The notes: a model not told the origin generated them from the sequence alone. A stretch of 64,000 nt of DNA from Bifidobacterium animalis subsp. animalis ATCC 25527 (GCF_000260715.1 NC_017834.1:1868694-1932693), one strand, 5' to 3'; counted from the stretch's first letter, positions 46,700 through 56,983 are shown. Translations and numbers: made by a program.

Positions 46700-48118
46700 C
46701 TACTCGGCTTGCGAGGCATACCAGTTGTGGAGCTCAGCCACAGCGGTGTCGTGATCGACGGGGCCGTTGTCGAGACGATATTCAAGCATGTGTCGGTACG
46801 CCTTGCCCACCAACGGCCCGGGGGCGATGCCGAGTTCGGCCATGATCTCGTCGCCGTTGAGATCGGGGCGAATCGCATCGATGTCCTCCTGCTCCTTGAG
46901 CTTGGCGACCCGTTCCTCCATCTCATCCATCGCATGCTCGAACATGAGCGCCTTGCGTCGGTTCTGCGTGGTGGCATCGGCACGCGTCAGCCGATTGAGA
47001 CGGGCGTAGAGCGGGCCCGCGTCCTTGACGTAGCGACGCACGGCGGCATCGGTCCACGGTTCGTCCACGTAGCCATGGAAGCGCAGGTGAAGGTCGACCA
47101 AGTCACTCACCTGCTCCACCACATGATGGTCGAAGCGCAGCGCCCTGAGCCGTTTGCGCGTCATCTTGGCACCCACCGCATCGTGGTGGTGGAAGCTCAC
47201 TTTGCCTCTCGGCTCGAATCTGCGAGTCTTCGGCTTGCCAATGTCATGCATCAGGGCCGCCAAGCGCAGCACCAAGTCCGGGGCCGGCACCGGGCCATCC
47301 GGGCCGGTCTCCAATGCCACCGCGCGGTCGACTACGATCATCGTGTGGTCGAACACATCCTTGTGGCGGTGGTGTTCGTCAATCTCCAAGCGCAGAGCGG
47401 GAATCTCGGGCAATACGACATCGGCAAGACCCGAATCCACCAATGCCTCAATGCCGGCACGCGGGCGGTCGGAGAGCAGCAGCTTCGTCAGCTCGTCACG
47501 CACACGTTCCGCGGAGACGATCTCAATGCGGTCGGTCATGCGCGTAATCGCCTCGGCGGTCTCGGGTTCAATCGAGAAGCCGAGCTGCGCAACGAAGCGA
47601 ACCGCCCGCATCATGCGCAACGGGTCGTCGTCGAAGCTCTGATATGGGTCCACCGGCGTGCGCAGCACCCGCTTGTTGAGGTCGTTCGCCCCGCCGAACG
47701 GGTCTACGAATTCAAGGTCGGGCACAGTGAGTGCCATTGCATTCACCGTGAAATCACGGCGGGAGAGATCTCCGTCGAGCGAATCGCCGTAGCTCACCTC
47801 CGGCTTGCGCGAATCCGGGTCGTACACGTCGGAGCGGTAGGTGGTCACCTCCACCTTGACCTCGGTGCCATCCGGCCGCCGGCGCATCGCACCGAGTGTG
47901 CCGAACTTACGGCCCATGTCCCAGAAGCCATCGTGTCCAAAGCGCCGCAGAATCGGCTCGAACTGCTCCGGACGCGCATTCGTGCAGAAATCGAGGTCAT
48001 GCGAGCGCCGGTGCAGCAGCAGGTCACGCACCGGGCCGCCCACCAGCGCCAGTTCAAAGCCTTCATCTGCGAACATCTGCCCCAGCTCAATCGCCTCAGG
48101 CCACACCTCGAAGTTCAC
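46700..48118 (-). CDS. cca: CCA tRNA nucleotidyltransferase with HD domain
   Basis: 472 residues, class II CCA-adding enzyme that completes or repairs tRNA 3' ends. Nucleotidyltransferase core GGPVRDLLLHRRSHDLDF, then SRRDFTVNAMAL and DPLRMMRAVRF, and an HD hydrolase-like region LAALMHDIGKPKTR. The start was set at GTG 48118, where aaagg is at good spacing; the open frame runs back to 48280. It corresponds to Rv3907c (pcnA) in the M. tuberculosis order, head of the conserved block. Confidence 0.92.
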   Translation of the reverse strand: MNFEVWPEAIELGQMFADEGFELALVGGPVRDLLLHRRSHDLDFCTNARPEQFEPILRRFGHDGFWDMGRKFGTLGAMRRRPDGTEVKVEVTTYRSDVYDPDSRKPEVSYGDSLDGDLSRRDFTVNAMALTVPDLEFVDPFGGANDLNKRVLRTPVDPYQSFDDDPLRMMRAVRFVAQLGFSIEPETAEAITRMTDRIEIVSAERVRDELTKLLLSDRPRAGIEALVDSGLADVVLPEIPALRLEIDEHHRHKDVFDHTMIVVDRAVALETGPDGPVPAPDLVLRLAALMHDIGKPKTRRFEPRGKVSFHHHDAVGAKMTRKRLRALRFDHHVVEQVSDLVDLHLRFHGYVDEPWTDAAVRRYVKDAGPLYARLNRLTRADATTQNRRKALMFEHAMDEMEERVAKLKEQEDIDAIRPDLNGDEIMAELGIAPGPLVGKAYRHMLEYRLDNGPVDHDTAVAELHNWYASQAE

Positions 48119-48291
48119 GCCGCACCTTTCATTTGCGCCCGCCCATGCGAAACGCCCAATCTGCAATACAAGAACCTGACGGGTGCGCAAAAGCGGCGAA
48201 ACGCCCATAACGCCACGGCTGCATGCCTTGGCCGCAGCACCCGTCATTCCGCCATCAAGCATACCGATACCCATACGCACATTTATTGAGT

Positions 48292-49308
48292 ATGGTTGAA
48301 ACCATGATCACTCCCGCAGACGTTGCTCGCATGCATGCCAACGCTGCGGTGAACCATGCCCTGAGCCCCGATGACCCGGATTTCGACCTGCTGGTGCCGG
48401 ACGAGCTCATGTACACGTCGCAGACCACCACGGTGCATCTGAACACGGTGCTCGATGAGGCCGGGGCGGTCAAGGCGAAACTCAGGGCGGAACGGAGCGA
48501 AACAGCCTCCGCACAATCGGCACATATACCAACGCCGGCGGATATGCCGTCGCACCCGACCGCCCACGAAGCCACGCAGGAACAATCCGAACCCTCTGGG
48601 GCCCCTGTGCCGAATCAAGCGCGCAGCACACGTCGTATACCGACTCCGGCACAGGTGGCGCAGGCCGCCCATGCAGCACACATGATGCAGGCATTGCACG
48701 CCACGCAGCCCCTGTACAGTTCGCAGCCCATGCTGGCGCAGAGCACAGCAGTTCCGGCGCACCCCATGCGCAACGCGGCACCGCGTGACCCTGGCAAACC
48801 GACCCCGGCAATGATGCCGCAACGGCGCAGCACCGACCGCCGTAGATCATTCGCCTCGCTCGACGCCCAGGAACTGCCAGTGGTGCGCGAATACTCGGCG
48901 GGTGGACTCGTGTTCGACGCGCATGGCCGCGTGGCGATTATCGCCCGGCATTCGCGCAGCGGGCATCTTGAATGGTGCCTGCCGAAAGGCCATATAGAGA
49001 AGGGCGAGACACCCCAGCAGACCGCCGTGCGCGAGATTCACGAAGAGACCGGCATCATTGGCGAGGTGGTAGATTCCATAGCCACGATAGACTATTGGTT
49101 TACCGGAACAAGTCAACGCGTCCACAAGTTGGTGCATCATTTCGCATTACGGCAGACGGGCGGCGAGCTCACCGTTGAAGGAGACCCCGATCACGAGGCC
49201 GAAGACGCCATATGGGTGGATTTCGCAGACCTCGACGATGTGCTCAGCTACCCTAATGAGCGTAAGATTGCATGGCTGTACGCAAGGAAACTGAATAGGC
49301 AGGCTTAA
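48292..49308 (+). CDS. Nudix hydrolase with long N-terminal extension
   Basis: 338 residues. The C-terminal 140 residues are a Nudix domain with the full box GHIEKGETPQQTAVREIHEE, preceded by a low-complexity Ala/Pro/Gln-rich extension of about 190 residues. MutT4-like position next to cca and DUF6049 as in M. tuberculosis (Rv3908). Substrate probably a nucleoside diphosphate derivative; not resolvable. The start may be ATG 48292 or 48304; neither has a good ribosome site. Confidence 0.88.
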   Translation: MVETMITPADVARMHANAAVNHALSPDDPDFDLLVPDELMYTSQTTTVHLNTVLDEAGAVKAKLRAERSETASAQSAHIPTPADMPSHPTAHEATQEQSEPSGAPVPNQARSTRRIPTPAQVAQAAHAAHMMQALHATQPLYSSQPMLAQSTAVPAHPMRNAAPRDPGKPTPAMMPQRRSTDRRRSFASLDAQELPVVREYSAGGLVFDAHGRVAIIARHSRSGHLEWCLPKGHIEKGETPQQTAVREIHEETGIIGEVVDSIATIDYWFTGTSQRVHKLVHHFALRQTGGELTVEGDPDHEAEDAIWVDFADLDDVLSYPNERKIAWLYARKLNRQA

Positions 49309-49310
49309 AC

Positions 49311-51560
49311 GTGAATCCACACCGCACCGACCTGCGCCACACGGCACGACAGCGGTGCAAGGGCACCGCGCTGCTCACGGTGCTGTTCACGCTCATACTG
49401 GCATTGTGCACCGGCTTCGCAGTCCGACCGGCACATGCCGAGGAACCCGACACCACGACGAATACCGACCAGGCCGCCAAACCCGGCGTATCAATCACGG
49501 TCAACTCGATGACGCCGGTGATCACGCCATCCTCCGGCTACAAACTGAATCTGACCGTCATGAACAACACCGACGCGGATGTGGACCACGGCTCCATAGA
49601 CGCACTCACGAACTTCACCTACAATTTCATCTCCCGCACCGACCTGCAAGAATGGGCCGAAGGCCGAGGGCAGATTCCGTTGCCCGACCTGCTTGTCACC
49701 CTGCACGTGCCGCGCATCGCCGCACACAAATCGGTGACCGTGAACAGTTCGCTGCCTGCGAGCGAGCAGATTCTCAAACAGTTCAATTCGTGGGGTCCGC
49801 GCCCGCTCGCACTCGACTACCGCAGCGATGACGGCGCGCAGACGAGCACGCTGCACAGTTTCGTCACGCGCTCGCAGGATGGCTTGCAGGGCGAGCGCAC
49901 ACCGCAGCTCCATATGACGATGCTGATGCCGCTCACTGCCGGCGACTGGTCGCTCGACGAGACCACACTCAAGGCGCTGCGGGCGGATCGCTCGGCGAAG
50001 ACGCATGCCTCCGCCATCGCAGCCTTGGACAGCAAGAGTACCGAGGCACTGCGCGCCAAGGACCAGCTCATGCAGCGCTTCCCCCATGTGCAGACGCTCG
50101 CGGATCCGCAGGTGCTCGCCACGCTGCAGACCCCTCACACGCAGGCGCTCATGCAACCCGCCGATTTCGACATTACTCGCTACAGCTATGCCGGCAATGC
50201 GAACGGATATGTGAATGCCGGCGTCCCGTTATCGAGCTGGGCCTCCTCCAATTCGGTGCAGACGCTGCGCACCGTGCTCAACGACGGCACTGCCGAGCGC
50301 CCTGTCTATGCGATGCAGGGTGTGGGGGCTTGGAACACCGAGGCCCTCGATACGGCGCGCATGCAGGGGTATGACACGGTGATCGCCACCCATGACTTCG
50401 ATGATCAGGATGACACGGCAGCCCACACCGGCGTCTATCGCGTGCCCACCGCCCACGGCGACGTCACGGTGATGGCCACGCATCCCATGCTCTCGCAGCT
50501 GGCGGCGGGCCAAGCCACGTCGCAGCAGGCGCAGGCGGAGACGAACACCGCCGGCCGGCTGCAGAGGTTCATCGCCCAGAGCGCCTTCTACCAAATGGAA
50601 CAGCCGTACCAGAACCGTTGCCTGCTGGTGAGTTTCGGCCCGGATTCCTCTGCCGCGAACGTCTCCACCTTCATGGGGGCGCTGCAGGAGGCGAGTTGGC
50701 TCGATCTCACCGATCTGGAGACGCTCCGTGCCAGCGAGCCGTACATGAGCGGCGATGACGCGGCGGCCGTGGCCGACACCACCACCGTCGACCCGGCTGT
50801 ATATGACACGGCAACGCTTAACACGACCTTGACCACCTTGGCACACACACGCCGTGACCTCCAGCACTTCAACACCTCCGTGCTGCTCGCCGATGGCAGT
50901 ATGCCGGGCGACTCCGCGGCACAGGCGGGCGATGCCAACAACACCAAGCCCGGCAACGGCGATGCCAACGATACCGGTGATGCCAACGACAATGCCACGT
51001 CAGACGATTCCGGTGATGCGTTGGGCGCCCTCCAATGGAGCAACCGCTGGCTGCAGGCCCACGATGAGCTCGCGCTGCTGTCACTCAATGCGAACACCGC
51101 ACGTTCCAGCGCGCTCACGGTCGCCACACAGGCCATGGTCGACTATCTGCGCCAAGGCATCGGCCTTACCAACCCCACCAATGTGAACGTCGTCTCCGAA
51201 TCGGCCTCGCTGCCGGTGACCGTGACGAACAGCCTGCCCTACCCGATCTCACTGCGCATCTCGTCGCGCACCGATTCAATGGAGATCGTCACCTCCCGTT
51301 TCGTCGACGTGAATGTGCCGCCGGACAGCGAAGCGCCGGCCACGCTGGAGATTCGCGTCTCCACCTCGGGCACCACGGTGGCCAATCAGGAGCTCGTGAA
51401 TCATGAAGGCGTGCCGCTCAGCGGCATCCACACCACCACGATCACCTCGTCGCTGCAGATCAGCGACAAAAGCGGCATCGTGTTCATCATCATCGCGGTG
51501 CTGCTGGGCATTGTAGGCCTGTGGCGCCAATTCCATCGCAAGAAGGACCCCGACGAATGA
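49311..51560 (+). CDS. DUF6049 family secreted/membrane-anchored protein
   Basis: 749 residues with a GTG start two bases after the nudix stop. A signal peptide (about 15-45, ending near RPAHAEE), a large extracellular Thr/Ala-rich region and one C-terminal span (GIVFIIIAVLLGIVGLW) with a cytoplasmic basic tail. This family sits directly before murJ across Actinobacteria (Rv3909 position) and is thought to serve the envelope, but its function is unknown. It contains an Asn/Asp/Gly/Thr-rich disordered insert near residue 540-565. Its stop overlaps murJ by four bases, so they are coupled. Confidence 0.88.
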   Translation: MNPHRTDLRHTARQRCKGTALLTVLFTLILALCTGFAVRPAHAEEPDTTTNTDQAAKPGVSITVNSMTPVITPSSGYKLNLTVMNNTDADVDHGSIDALTNFTYNFISRTDLQEWAEGRGQIPLPDLLVTLHVPRIAAHKSVTVNSSLPASEQILKQFNSWGPRPLALDYRSDDGAQTSTLHSFVTRSQDGLQGERTPQLHMTMLMPLTAGDWSLDETTLKALRADRSAKTHASAIAALDSKSTEALRAKDQLMQRFPHVQTLADPQVLATLQTPHTQALMQPADFDITRYSYAGNANGYVNAGVPLSSWASSNSVQTLRTVLNDGTAERPVYAMQGVGAWNTEALDTARMQGYDTVIATHDFDDQDDTAAHTGVYRVPTAHGDVTVMATHPMLSQLAAGQATSQQAQAETNTAGRLQRFIAQSAFYQMEQPYQNRCLLVSFGPDSSAANVSTFMGALQEASWLDLTDLETLRASEPYMSGDDAAAVADTTTVDPAVYDTATLNTTLTTLAHTRRDLQHFNTSVLLADGSMPGDSAAQAGDANNTKPGNGDANDTGDANDNATSDDSGDALGALQWSNRWLQAHDELALLSLNANTARSSALTVATQAMVDYLRQGIGLTNPTNVNVVSESASLPVTVTNSLPYPISLRISSRTDSMEIVTSRFVDVNVPPDSEAPATLEIRVSTSGTTVANQELVNHEGVPLSGIHTTTITSSLQISDKSGIVFIIIAVLLGIVGLWRQFHRKKDPDE

Positions 51561-54500
51561 GCTCTTCCATAGGACGCAATTCGCTTATCATGGCCTCGGG
51601 CACGGCCGCGAGCCGTATCACCGGCCAGATTCGTACGATTCTGCTGGCGGCCGCCATAGGCACCACCGGTATGGCAGCCAATGCCTACCAAGCCGGCTCG
51701 ATGATTCCGCAGGTGATCTTCACGCTCGTCTCCGGCGGCGTCTTCAACGCCGTGCTGGTGCCGCATATCACGCGTACGCTCAACAGCGACAACGCCCAGG
51801 AGACGCTCGATAAGATCGTCACCTTCGCACTGACGCTGCTGCTCGGCGCCACCGTGATCATCGCCGCGCTCACCCCCGTGCTCACCCGCATCTACGTGAA
51901 CGGCAGCCCGGATCTCGTGGGATTGTCGATGGCATTCATGCTGTGGTGCACCCCGCAGATTTTCTTCTATGGCCTGCATATGCTCCTCGGGCAGATTCTC
52001 GCCGTGAAGAACCGATTCGGCGCCTACGCGTGGAGTTCCGTGGGGGCGAATGTGATCAGTTGCCTCGGCTTCGGCGTGTTCATTGCGATGTTCGGCAATG
52101 CGGCGCAGCAGCCGATCGGGTTCTGGACTCCCGCCACCCTTGCGCTCACCGCCGGCACCTGGACGCTTGGCGTGGCATTCCAAGGCTTGGTGCTGCTGAT
52201 TCCGCTCAAACGGCTTGGCTTCCACTTCCACCTGCGCTTCGGCGTGCGTGGCATTGGCTTGCGGTCCATGGGTCCAGTGGCCGGCTGGAGCCTAGGCATA
52301 GTGGGCATTGACCAGGTGGTCAATGTGATCACCACACGCATTCTCACCAGCGCCCCGTCGATCGCCGAACGCACCCTGCATATGAACCAGTTCGACGTGG
52401 CCGGCAACGCCACCTACCAGAACGCCTACACGCTCTACATACTCCCCTACTCGCTCATCGCCACCTCCGTGGCCACCGCATTGTTCCCGCAGATTTCCCA
52501 AGCCATCGCCACCAAGGACCTCGACGGCGCCCGCACAGACCTGTCAAGCGCGCTTCGCACCGTCGGCGTCATCATGTGCTTCTTCTCGTCGGCATTCATT
52601 GTGATGCCGCTGGCCATCACGCGTTCGCTGCTGCCCACGGTGGGTGTCTCGCAGGCGCTGCTCATCTGCGGTCCGCTCGTGGGCATGAGCATCTGCCTGC
52701 CGCTGGCGAGTGCCTACCTGCTCATTCAGCGCACATTCTATGCGTTCGAAGACGGTCGCTCGCCGTTCATGTTCATGGCGCTCATGTATGCGCTGCAGCT
52801 CGTGCTCATTTTCATCGGCACCAGGGTGTTCCCTGCCACGGATTGGGCCACGATGGTGGGCCTGTGCATGTCGCTGGCGTACGTGCTGTCGTTCACTCCG
52901 CTCGTCGTGATGCTGCGCAAGCGTTTCAACGGACAGCTCGACGGTCGCCGCATCGCCGTCACGTACGGCAAGGCGTTGCTCGCCGCCGCGGTCACGATCA
53001 TCATCGGCATGGCACTGCGCAACCCCGTCTACTCAATCGCGCAGGTGCTCAAACCCAGACTCGGCGTCACCGGCTGGATTCTCACCGTGCTGGCCACTGG
53101 TGTGCTCGCCGTGGTGCTGCTCGTCATCTATGTCGCCGTGCTCTGGGTGTTGAGATGCGCGGAGCTCATGGGCATCATCGCCACGCTCAAGGCGCGCTTC
53201 GGGCGCAAGAGCCCGGCCCCGCAATCCGAGACGTCCACGACTGCCGGGGGATCCGCCAGCACCACGCCGGCAGTCGGCCGCAGAATATCTGCAAGCACGG
53301 CACGACCTGTGGAGATGCCGCCGAGCTTCCCGCCCAGTTTCCCTCCCAACATCCCCTCGAGCATGCCGCCGAGCTTCCCGCCGAGCATGTCCACCGACCT
53401 GCCCGCCGAACCCTATGGGCAGATCGAACAGCTTGGCGTGGTCGAGCCGATCGAGTTGGCCGAAAACCCCGTTGCGCTGCAAGATAATCAGTCTGAGGGA
53501 TTATCGCAGCCGACCAGTGGCAACAGTAGAATCGAATCAACTTATAGGAGAGCGCAGAGCACAGATGGGGAGCATATGAGGCCGCACTTAGGAGACACCG
53601 TTCTCAACCGGTACACATTGGTATCACCACTCCGCGAGGAGCCGGGACTGCAGGCCTGGAAGGCGAACGACCGCGTGCTCTCGCGCGACTGCCAGCTCTT
53701 CATTGTGAACAACAAGGCCGTGCTCAAGAACACGAACGCCGTCGCCGGCACGCTCGCCGCCACCAAGGACCCACGATTCACCCCGGTGCTGCAGCTGCTC
53801 CACGACGGGCCCGTCGCCGTCGTGCTCACGCAACTCGACGCGGGTGTCTCGCTCACCGAATACCTGCAGCGTCCCGATTCCTCCCCGCTCAGCTACGAGG
53901 CCATGCGCACCGTGATCGGCGAAACCGGCAAGGCACTCGCCTCGCTGCAGCGCGATCATCTCACGCATCACGCGGTCTCCACCGACACCGTGCGCATCAC
54001 CGTGGGCGGCATCCAGCTCGCCGACGCGTCGATCAGCACCGCGCTGGCCGACACCTCGGGGGCCTCGCCCGCCGACAACGACGAGCGTCTCGCCGTGCGT
54101 CAGCTCGCCAGTGTGCTCTACGGCATGCTCACGCGCCGCCCGTCCACCTTCCCGCCGAAGTTCAATCTCAACGATCTGCCTGCAGATGTGCCAATGGAAC
54201 TGTTCGTGATCTGCAAGCGTGGTCTCGAACTGCAGGACGGCACCACGCCGACGATTCCACTACTCACGCTCAACGAGCTCGAAGCGCTGCTCGGCCCATA
54301 CAAGCCGCTGCACATGCTCACCCGGCACGATCTGCGCATTCCGAACGCGGAGGGCGCCTGCTCAGTGGTCTATGCGCCGGTGCGCCCGATTCTGCCCAGC
54401 GATCTGCTCGAACTGCCGGATTCCCTGATCTCCTCGCAGACGCTTCCCTCGCTCACGTTCGCCTCCACTGCAGGTCCCGAATTCGCCGCCGTGGAAGTGG

Positions 54501-55582
54501 ATGACGAAGACGAGACCCCCGGCGAGAAGACGGAATCCATGCCGGCGAACTCGTTCAAGGCGCTCTGGAACAAGAGCAAGGCCTACATGGAAGGCGGGGA
54601 GGACGCGGCAAGCGCCATTCCGGAGATCTCGCCGGCCGACGCCACCGAGATGTTCTCGGCCTTCGACCCGAACGCGCAGAACGAACCGCCTATGCAACCC
54701 TCGCGCATGACCGTGCCGGTGGATGTCTCCGGCGTGCGTGACGGGTCTATGGACGCGACGCGCGGCGTCACCACCACGGGGCGCATCCCGCTCATCGACG
54801 ACCAAGGTAACGAAGTGCCGAACGGCACCGAATCGCAGCGTGCGCTTGAAGAGGAGCGGAAGGCAATCGACGCCGCATATGCAGCCGGCACGCCGGCGCT
54901 GCCGCCGAGCTTCGCACCGCAGAGCAATCCGGGCGCGAACACCAATCCACCGCATGCCTTCACCACCGCCGGCGAGGAGAAGAAGAAGCGCAGCAAGGGT
55001 GCCACGGCGGCCGTCATCGTCGTGATCGTGGCTCTCGTCGCCGTGCTGGGTGTGGCGATCCACAGTCTGGCAACCGGCGGCACGCTGTTCGGCTTCGGCA
55101 AGCAGAACACCAATTACTGGCCGAGCGACGCCGACATCGAGAAGGTGCCGTTCGGCACCCGCTCCGGCGAAGATGTGCAGAACAAGTCGAAGGAGCCGTC
55201 CGAAGAGGTCAAGCCCACCCCGCCACCCACGGAGACGAAGAAGCCCGAGAACACCACGGCCTACCCGGTCGCCTCGCAGCGCTTCCTCGACCGCCCAGGC
55301 GGCCAGCAGGGCTACGGCTACTACATTCACCTCGACAAGAAGGAGGACGTCTCCAAGATCGTCATCAAGATCCAGTCCTCCGGCGGCAAGGGCTACATTC
55401 GCGTGAACACGAACGGCGACCCGAACGCCGGCGAGCAGGTGGCCGAGTTCACGTTCGCCGAAGGCGGCACCACCGAGGTCAAGCTCGACAAATCGGTGAA
55501 CACGCAAGACATCGTGATGTGGGTGCCCATCGATTCGCTGCCCGGCAACCAGCTGTACATCAACTCGATGCAGGCGTTCTAG
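51557..55582 (+). CDS. murJ: lipid II flippase MurJ fused to pseudokinase and C-terminal domain
   Basis: 1341 residues. Residues 1 to about 540 are the MurJ/MviN flippase, with about 14 spans, which moves lipid II across the membrane. A Pro-rich linker follows (about 586-614). A kinase-fold domain begins near Met674 but lacks HRD and DFG, so it is a pseudokinase; then a disordered acidic region, one span (about 1151-1171) and an extracellular beta-rich domain of about 150 residues. This is the mycobacterial MviN (Rv3910) layout, where PknB-type phosphorylation recruits FhaA. Starts with ATGA overlap with DUF6049. Sequence just before Met674 looks like old intergenic DNA (see findings). Confidence 0.93.
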   Translation: MSSSIGRNSLIMASGTAASRITGQIRTILLAAAIGTTGMAANAYQAGSMIPQVIFTLVSGGVFNAVLVPHITRTLNSDNAQETLDKIVTFALTLLLGATVIIAALTPVLTRIYVNGSPDLVGLSMAFMLWCTPQIFFYGLHMLLGQILAVKNRFGAYAWSSVGANVISCLGFGVFIAMFGNAAQQPIGFWTPATLALTAGTWTLGVAFQGLVLLIPLKRLGFHFHLRFGVRGIGLRSMGPVAGWSLGIVGIDQVVNVITTRILTSAPSIAERTLHMNQFDVAGNATYQNAYTLYILPYSLIATSVATALFPQISQAIATKDLDGARTDLSSALRTVGVIMCFFSSAFIVMPLAITRSLLPTVGVSQALLICGPLVGMSICLPLASAYLLIQRTFYAFEDGRSPFMFMALMYALQLVLIFIGTRVFPATDWATMVGLCMSLAYVLSFTPLVVMLRKRFNGQLDGRRIAVTYGKALLAAAVTIIIGMALRNPVYSIAQVLKPRLGVTGWILTVLATGVLAVVLLVIYVAVLWVLRCAELMGIIATLKARFGRKSPAPQSETSTTAGGSASTTPAVGRRISASTARPVEMPPSFPPSFPPNIPSSMPPSFPPSMSTDLPAEPYGQIEQLGVVEPIELAENPVALQDNQSEGLSQPTSGNSRIESTYRRAQSTDGEHMRPHLGDTVLNRYTLVSPLREEPGLQAWKANDRVLSRDCQLFIVNNKAVLKNTNAVAGTLAATKDPRFTPVLQLLHDGPVAVVLTQLDAGVSLTEYLQRPDSSPLSYEAMRTVIGETGKALASLQRDHLTHHAVSTDTVRITVGGIQLADASISTALADTSGASPADNDERLAVRQLASVLYGMLTRRPSTFPPKFNLNDLPADVPMELFVICKRGLELQDGTTPTIPLLTLNELEALLGPYKPLHMLTRHDLRIPNAEGACSVVYAPVRPILPSDLLELPDSLISSQTLPSLTFASTAGPEFAAVEVDDEDETPGEKTESMPANSFKALWNKSKAYMEGGEDAASAIPEISPADATEMFSAFDPNAQNEPPMQPSRMTVPVDVSGVRDGSMDATRGVTTTGRIPLIDDQGNEVPNGTESQRALEEERKAIDAAYAAGTPALPPSFAPQSNPGANTNPPHAFTTAGEEKKKRSKGATAAVIVVIVALVAVLGVAIHSLATGGTLFGFGKQNTNYWPSDADIEKVPFGTRSGEDVQNKSKEPSEEVKPTPPPTETKKPENTTAYPVASQRFLDRPGGQQGYGYYIHLDKKEDVSKIVIKIQSSGGKGYIRVNTNGDPNAGEQVAEFTFAEGGTTEVKLDKSVNTQDIVMWVPIDSLPGNQLYINSMQAF

Positions 55583-55615
55583 CACGCGGTCTTGCGGCCT
55601 CAGGGAAACAATTTC

Positions 55616-55645
55616 GCGGGGGTGTGGTTTTTGCCACACCCCCGC
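55616..55645 (+). terminator. terminator after murJ
   Basis: gcgggggtgtgg / ccacacccccgc stem with a T-rich loop, 34 bases after the stop. Confidence 0.75.
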
Positions 55646-55661
55646 CGGCATCTTTCAATCG

Positions 55662-55773
55662 TTACGGGATGTCAAGGGCAAAATCGCAACTGTGGAAAAC
55701 AGCCATATATGCATGGGAATATGCGGGAATGGACGAAATCTGACATCCCGTAAGCCGCAACGACATCCCGTAA
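55662..55773. promoter_or_regulatory. three GACATCCCGTAA sites upstream of trxB
   Basis: TTACGGGATGTCA (55662-55674) faces two direct copies TGACATCCCGTAA (55741-55753) and CGACATCCCGTAA (55761-55773), the last 50 bases before the trxB start. A repeated, oriented 12-base word in a promoter region looks like an operator. The regulator is unknown. Confidence 0.5.
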
Positions 55774-55822
55774 GGCATAACGCGGGAGGAATAATCCAAA
55801 ACCCGCGCCTATTGTGGGAGTC

Positions 55823-56785
55823 ATGAACAGCACAGCAGCAGTACGTAACGTCATCATTGTCGGATCGGGCCCCGCCGGTTATACGGCCGCGATCTATCTG
55901 GCCCGCGCTGGACTCAAGCCCGTCGTCGTCGCAGGGGCGCTCACCCCGGGCGGCCAGCTCATCAACACCACGGAGGTCGAGAACTACCCCGGCTTCCCCG
56001 ATGGCGTGATGGGCCCCGACCTCATGGAAAGCATGCAGCGACAGGCCGAACGCTTCGGTGCCGAGATCATATTCGACGACGTGGAATCGGTGGATCTGCA
56101 AGGCGAGCTCAAATCCGTGCGTCTGAGTGGCGGCCAGGATCTCCAGACGCGCGCGCTCATTGTGGCGACCGGTTCAAATTACCGGCATCTCGATGTGCCC
56201 GGCGAACTCGAATATTCTGGCAAGGGCGTCTCGTATTGTGCGACGTGCGACGGCTTCTTCTTCCGTGGCAAGCCGATCGTCGTAGTGGGCGGCGGCGATT
56301 CCGCAATGGAGGAGGCGAACTTCCTCGCGCGCTTCGGCTCGTCGGTCACGCTGATCCACCGCCGCGACGAGTTCCGCGCCTCGCAGATCATGGTGGAACG
56401 CACACGGGAGAATCCGAAGATCAATCTGCTCATGAGCACCGTCGTCGAACGCATCAACGGCGATAGCAAGGGGGTCACCTCGCTCGACCTGCGCAACACG
56501 GCGACCAACGAGACTTCGAAGATCGAGGCAAACGGCGTATTCGTGGCGATTGGCCATGTGCCGCAGACCGGTTTCCTCGGAGGCCAGGTCGACCTCGACG
56601 AGCACGGCTATATCCAGATCGCCGAAACCTCCACCGGCGCCACCCGCACGAGCGTTCCGGGCGTATTCGCGGCCGGAGACTGCGCGGACGCCATCTACCA
56701 GCAGGCCATTGTCGCCGCTGGTTCGGGCTGCCGCGCCGCCCTTGACGTCCAAAGCTACCTGGAAGACATTCCCGAGGGCATCTAG
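55823..56785 (+). CDS. trxB: thioredoxin reductase (NADPH)
   Basis: 320 residues. FAD-binding GSGPAGYTAA, the redox disulfide CATC in YCATCDGFFF, and NADPH-binding GGGDSAMEEA are in order; it ends in the second FAD motif GVFAAGDCAD. It passes electrons from NADPH to thioredoxin. Unusually for the actinobacterial order, no thioredoxin gene follows. The start is ATG 55823; a TATTGT -10 lies 7 bases upstream, suggesting a leaderless mRNA and a binding-site cluster just above. Confidence 0.95.
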   Translation: MNSTAAVRNVIIVGSGPAGYTAAIYLARAGLKPVVVAGALTPGGQLINTTEVENYPGFPDGVMGPDLMESMQRQAERFGAEIIFDDVESVDLQGELKSVRLSGGQDLQTRALIVATGSNYRHLDVPGELEYSGKGVSYCATCDGFFFRGKPIVVVGGGDSAMEEANFLARFGSSVTLIHRRDEFRASQIMVERTRENPKINLLMSTVVERINGDSKGVTSLDLRNTATNETSKIEANGVFVAIGHVPQTGFLGGQVDLDEHGYIQIAETSTGATRTSVPGVFAAGDCADAIYQQAIVAAGSGCRAALDVQSYLEDIPEGI

Positions 56786-56817
56786 CCCCTCTTCAGCAAC
56801 GGAGAGAATCAGCCCGA

Positions 56818-56953
56818 CCTCAGCCGGTATGGGAGCGGCACCGTCGCGGAACCCATGCTTCATCGAGGTGTCTGCATGACGCGGCTTCGCTACGTCAGTA
56901 GCACGCTCCTCAGCATGGGTTCCGCGACGGTGCCGCTCCCATACCGGCTGAGG
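56818..56953. repeat. long-stem hairpin H1 (42-bp perfect arms)
   Basis: cctcagccggtatgggagcg... to ...cgctcccataccggctgagg: 42-bp perfect inverted repeat with a 52-base loop. On the minus strand the apical part reads ctgaggagcgtgctac...gatgaagc, the conserved head also seen in H2. It lies between convergent trxB and parB and may terminate both. Confidence 0.8.
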
Positions 56954-56983
56954 TTACGCGTATGCCATTGAAGCAATAACCAA

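Noticed and set aside
46541-48289. 582-codon open frame opposite cca
   Set aside because: Antisense shadow; it also runs through the intergenic hairpin.
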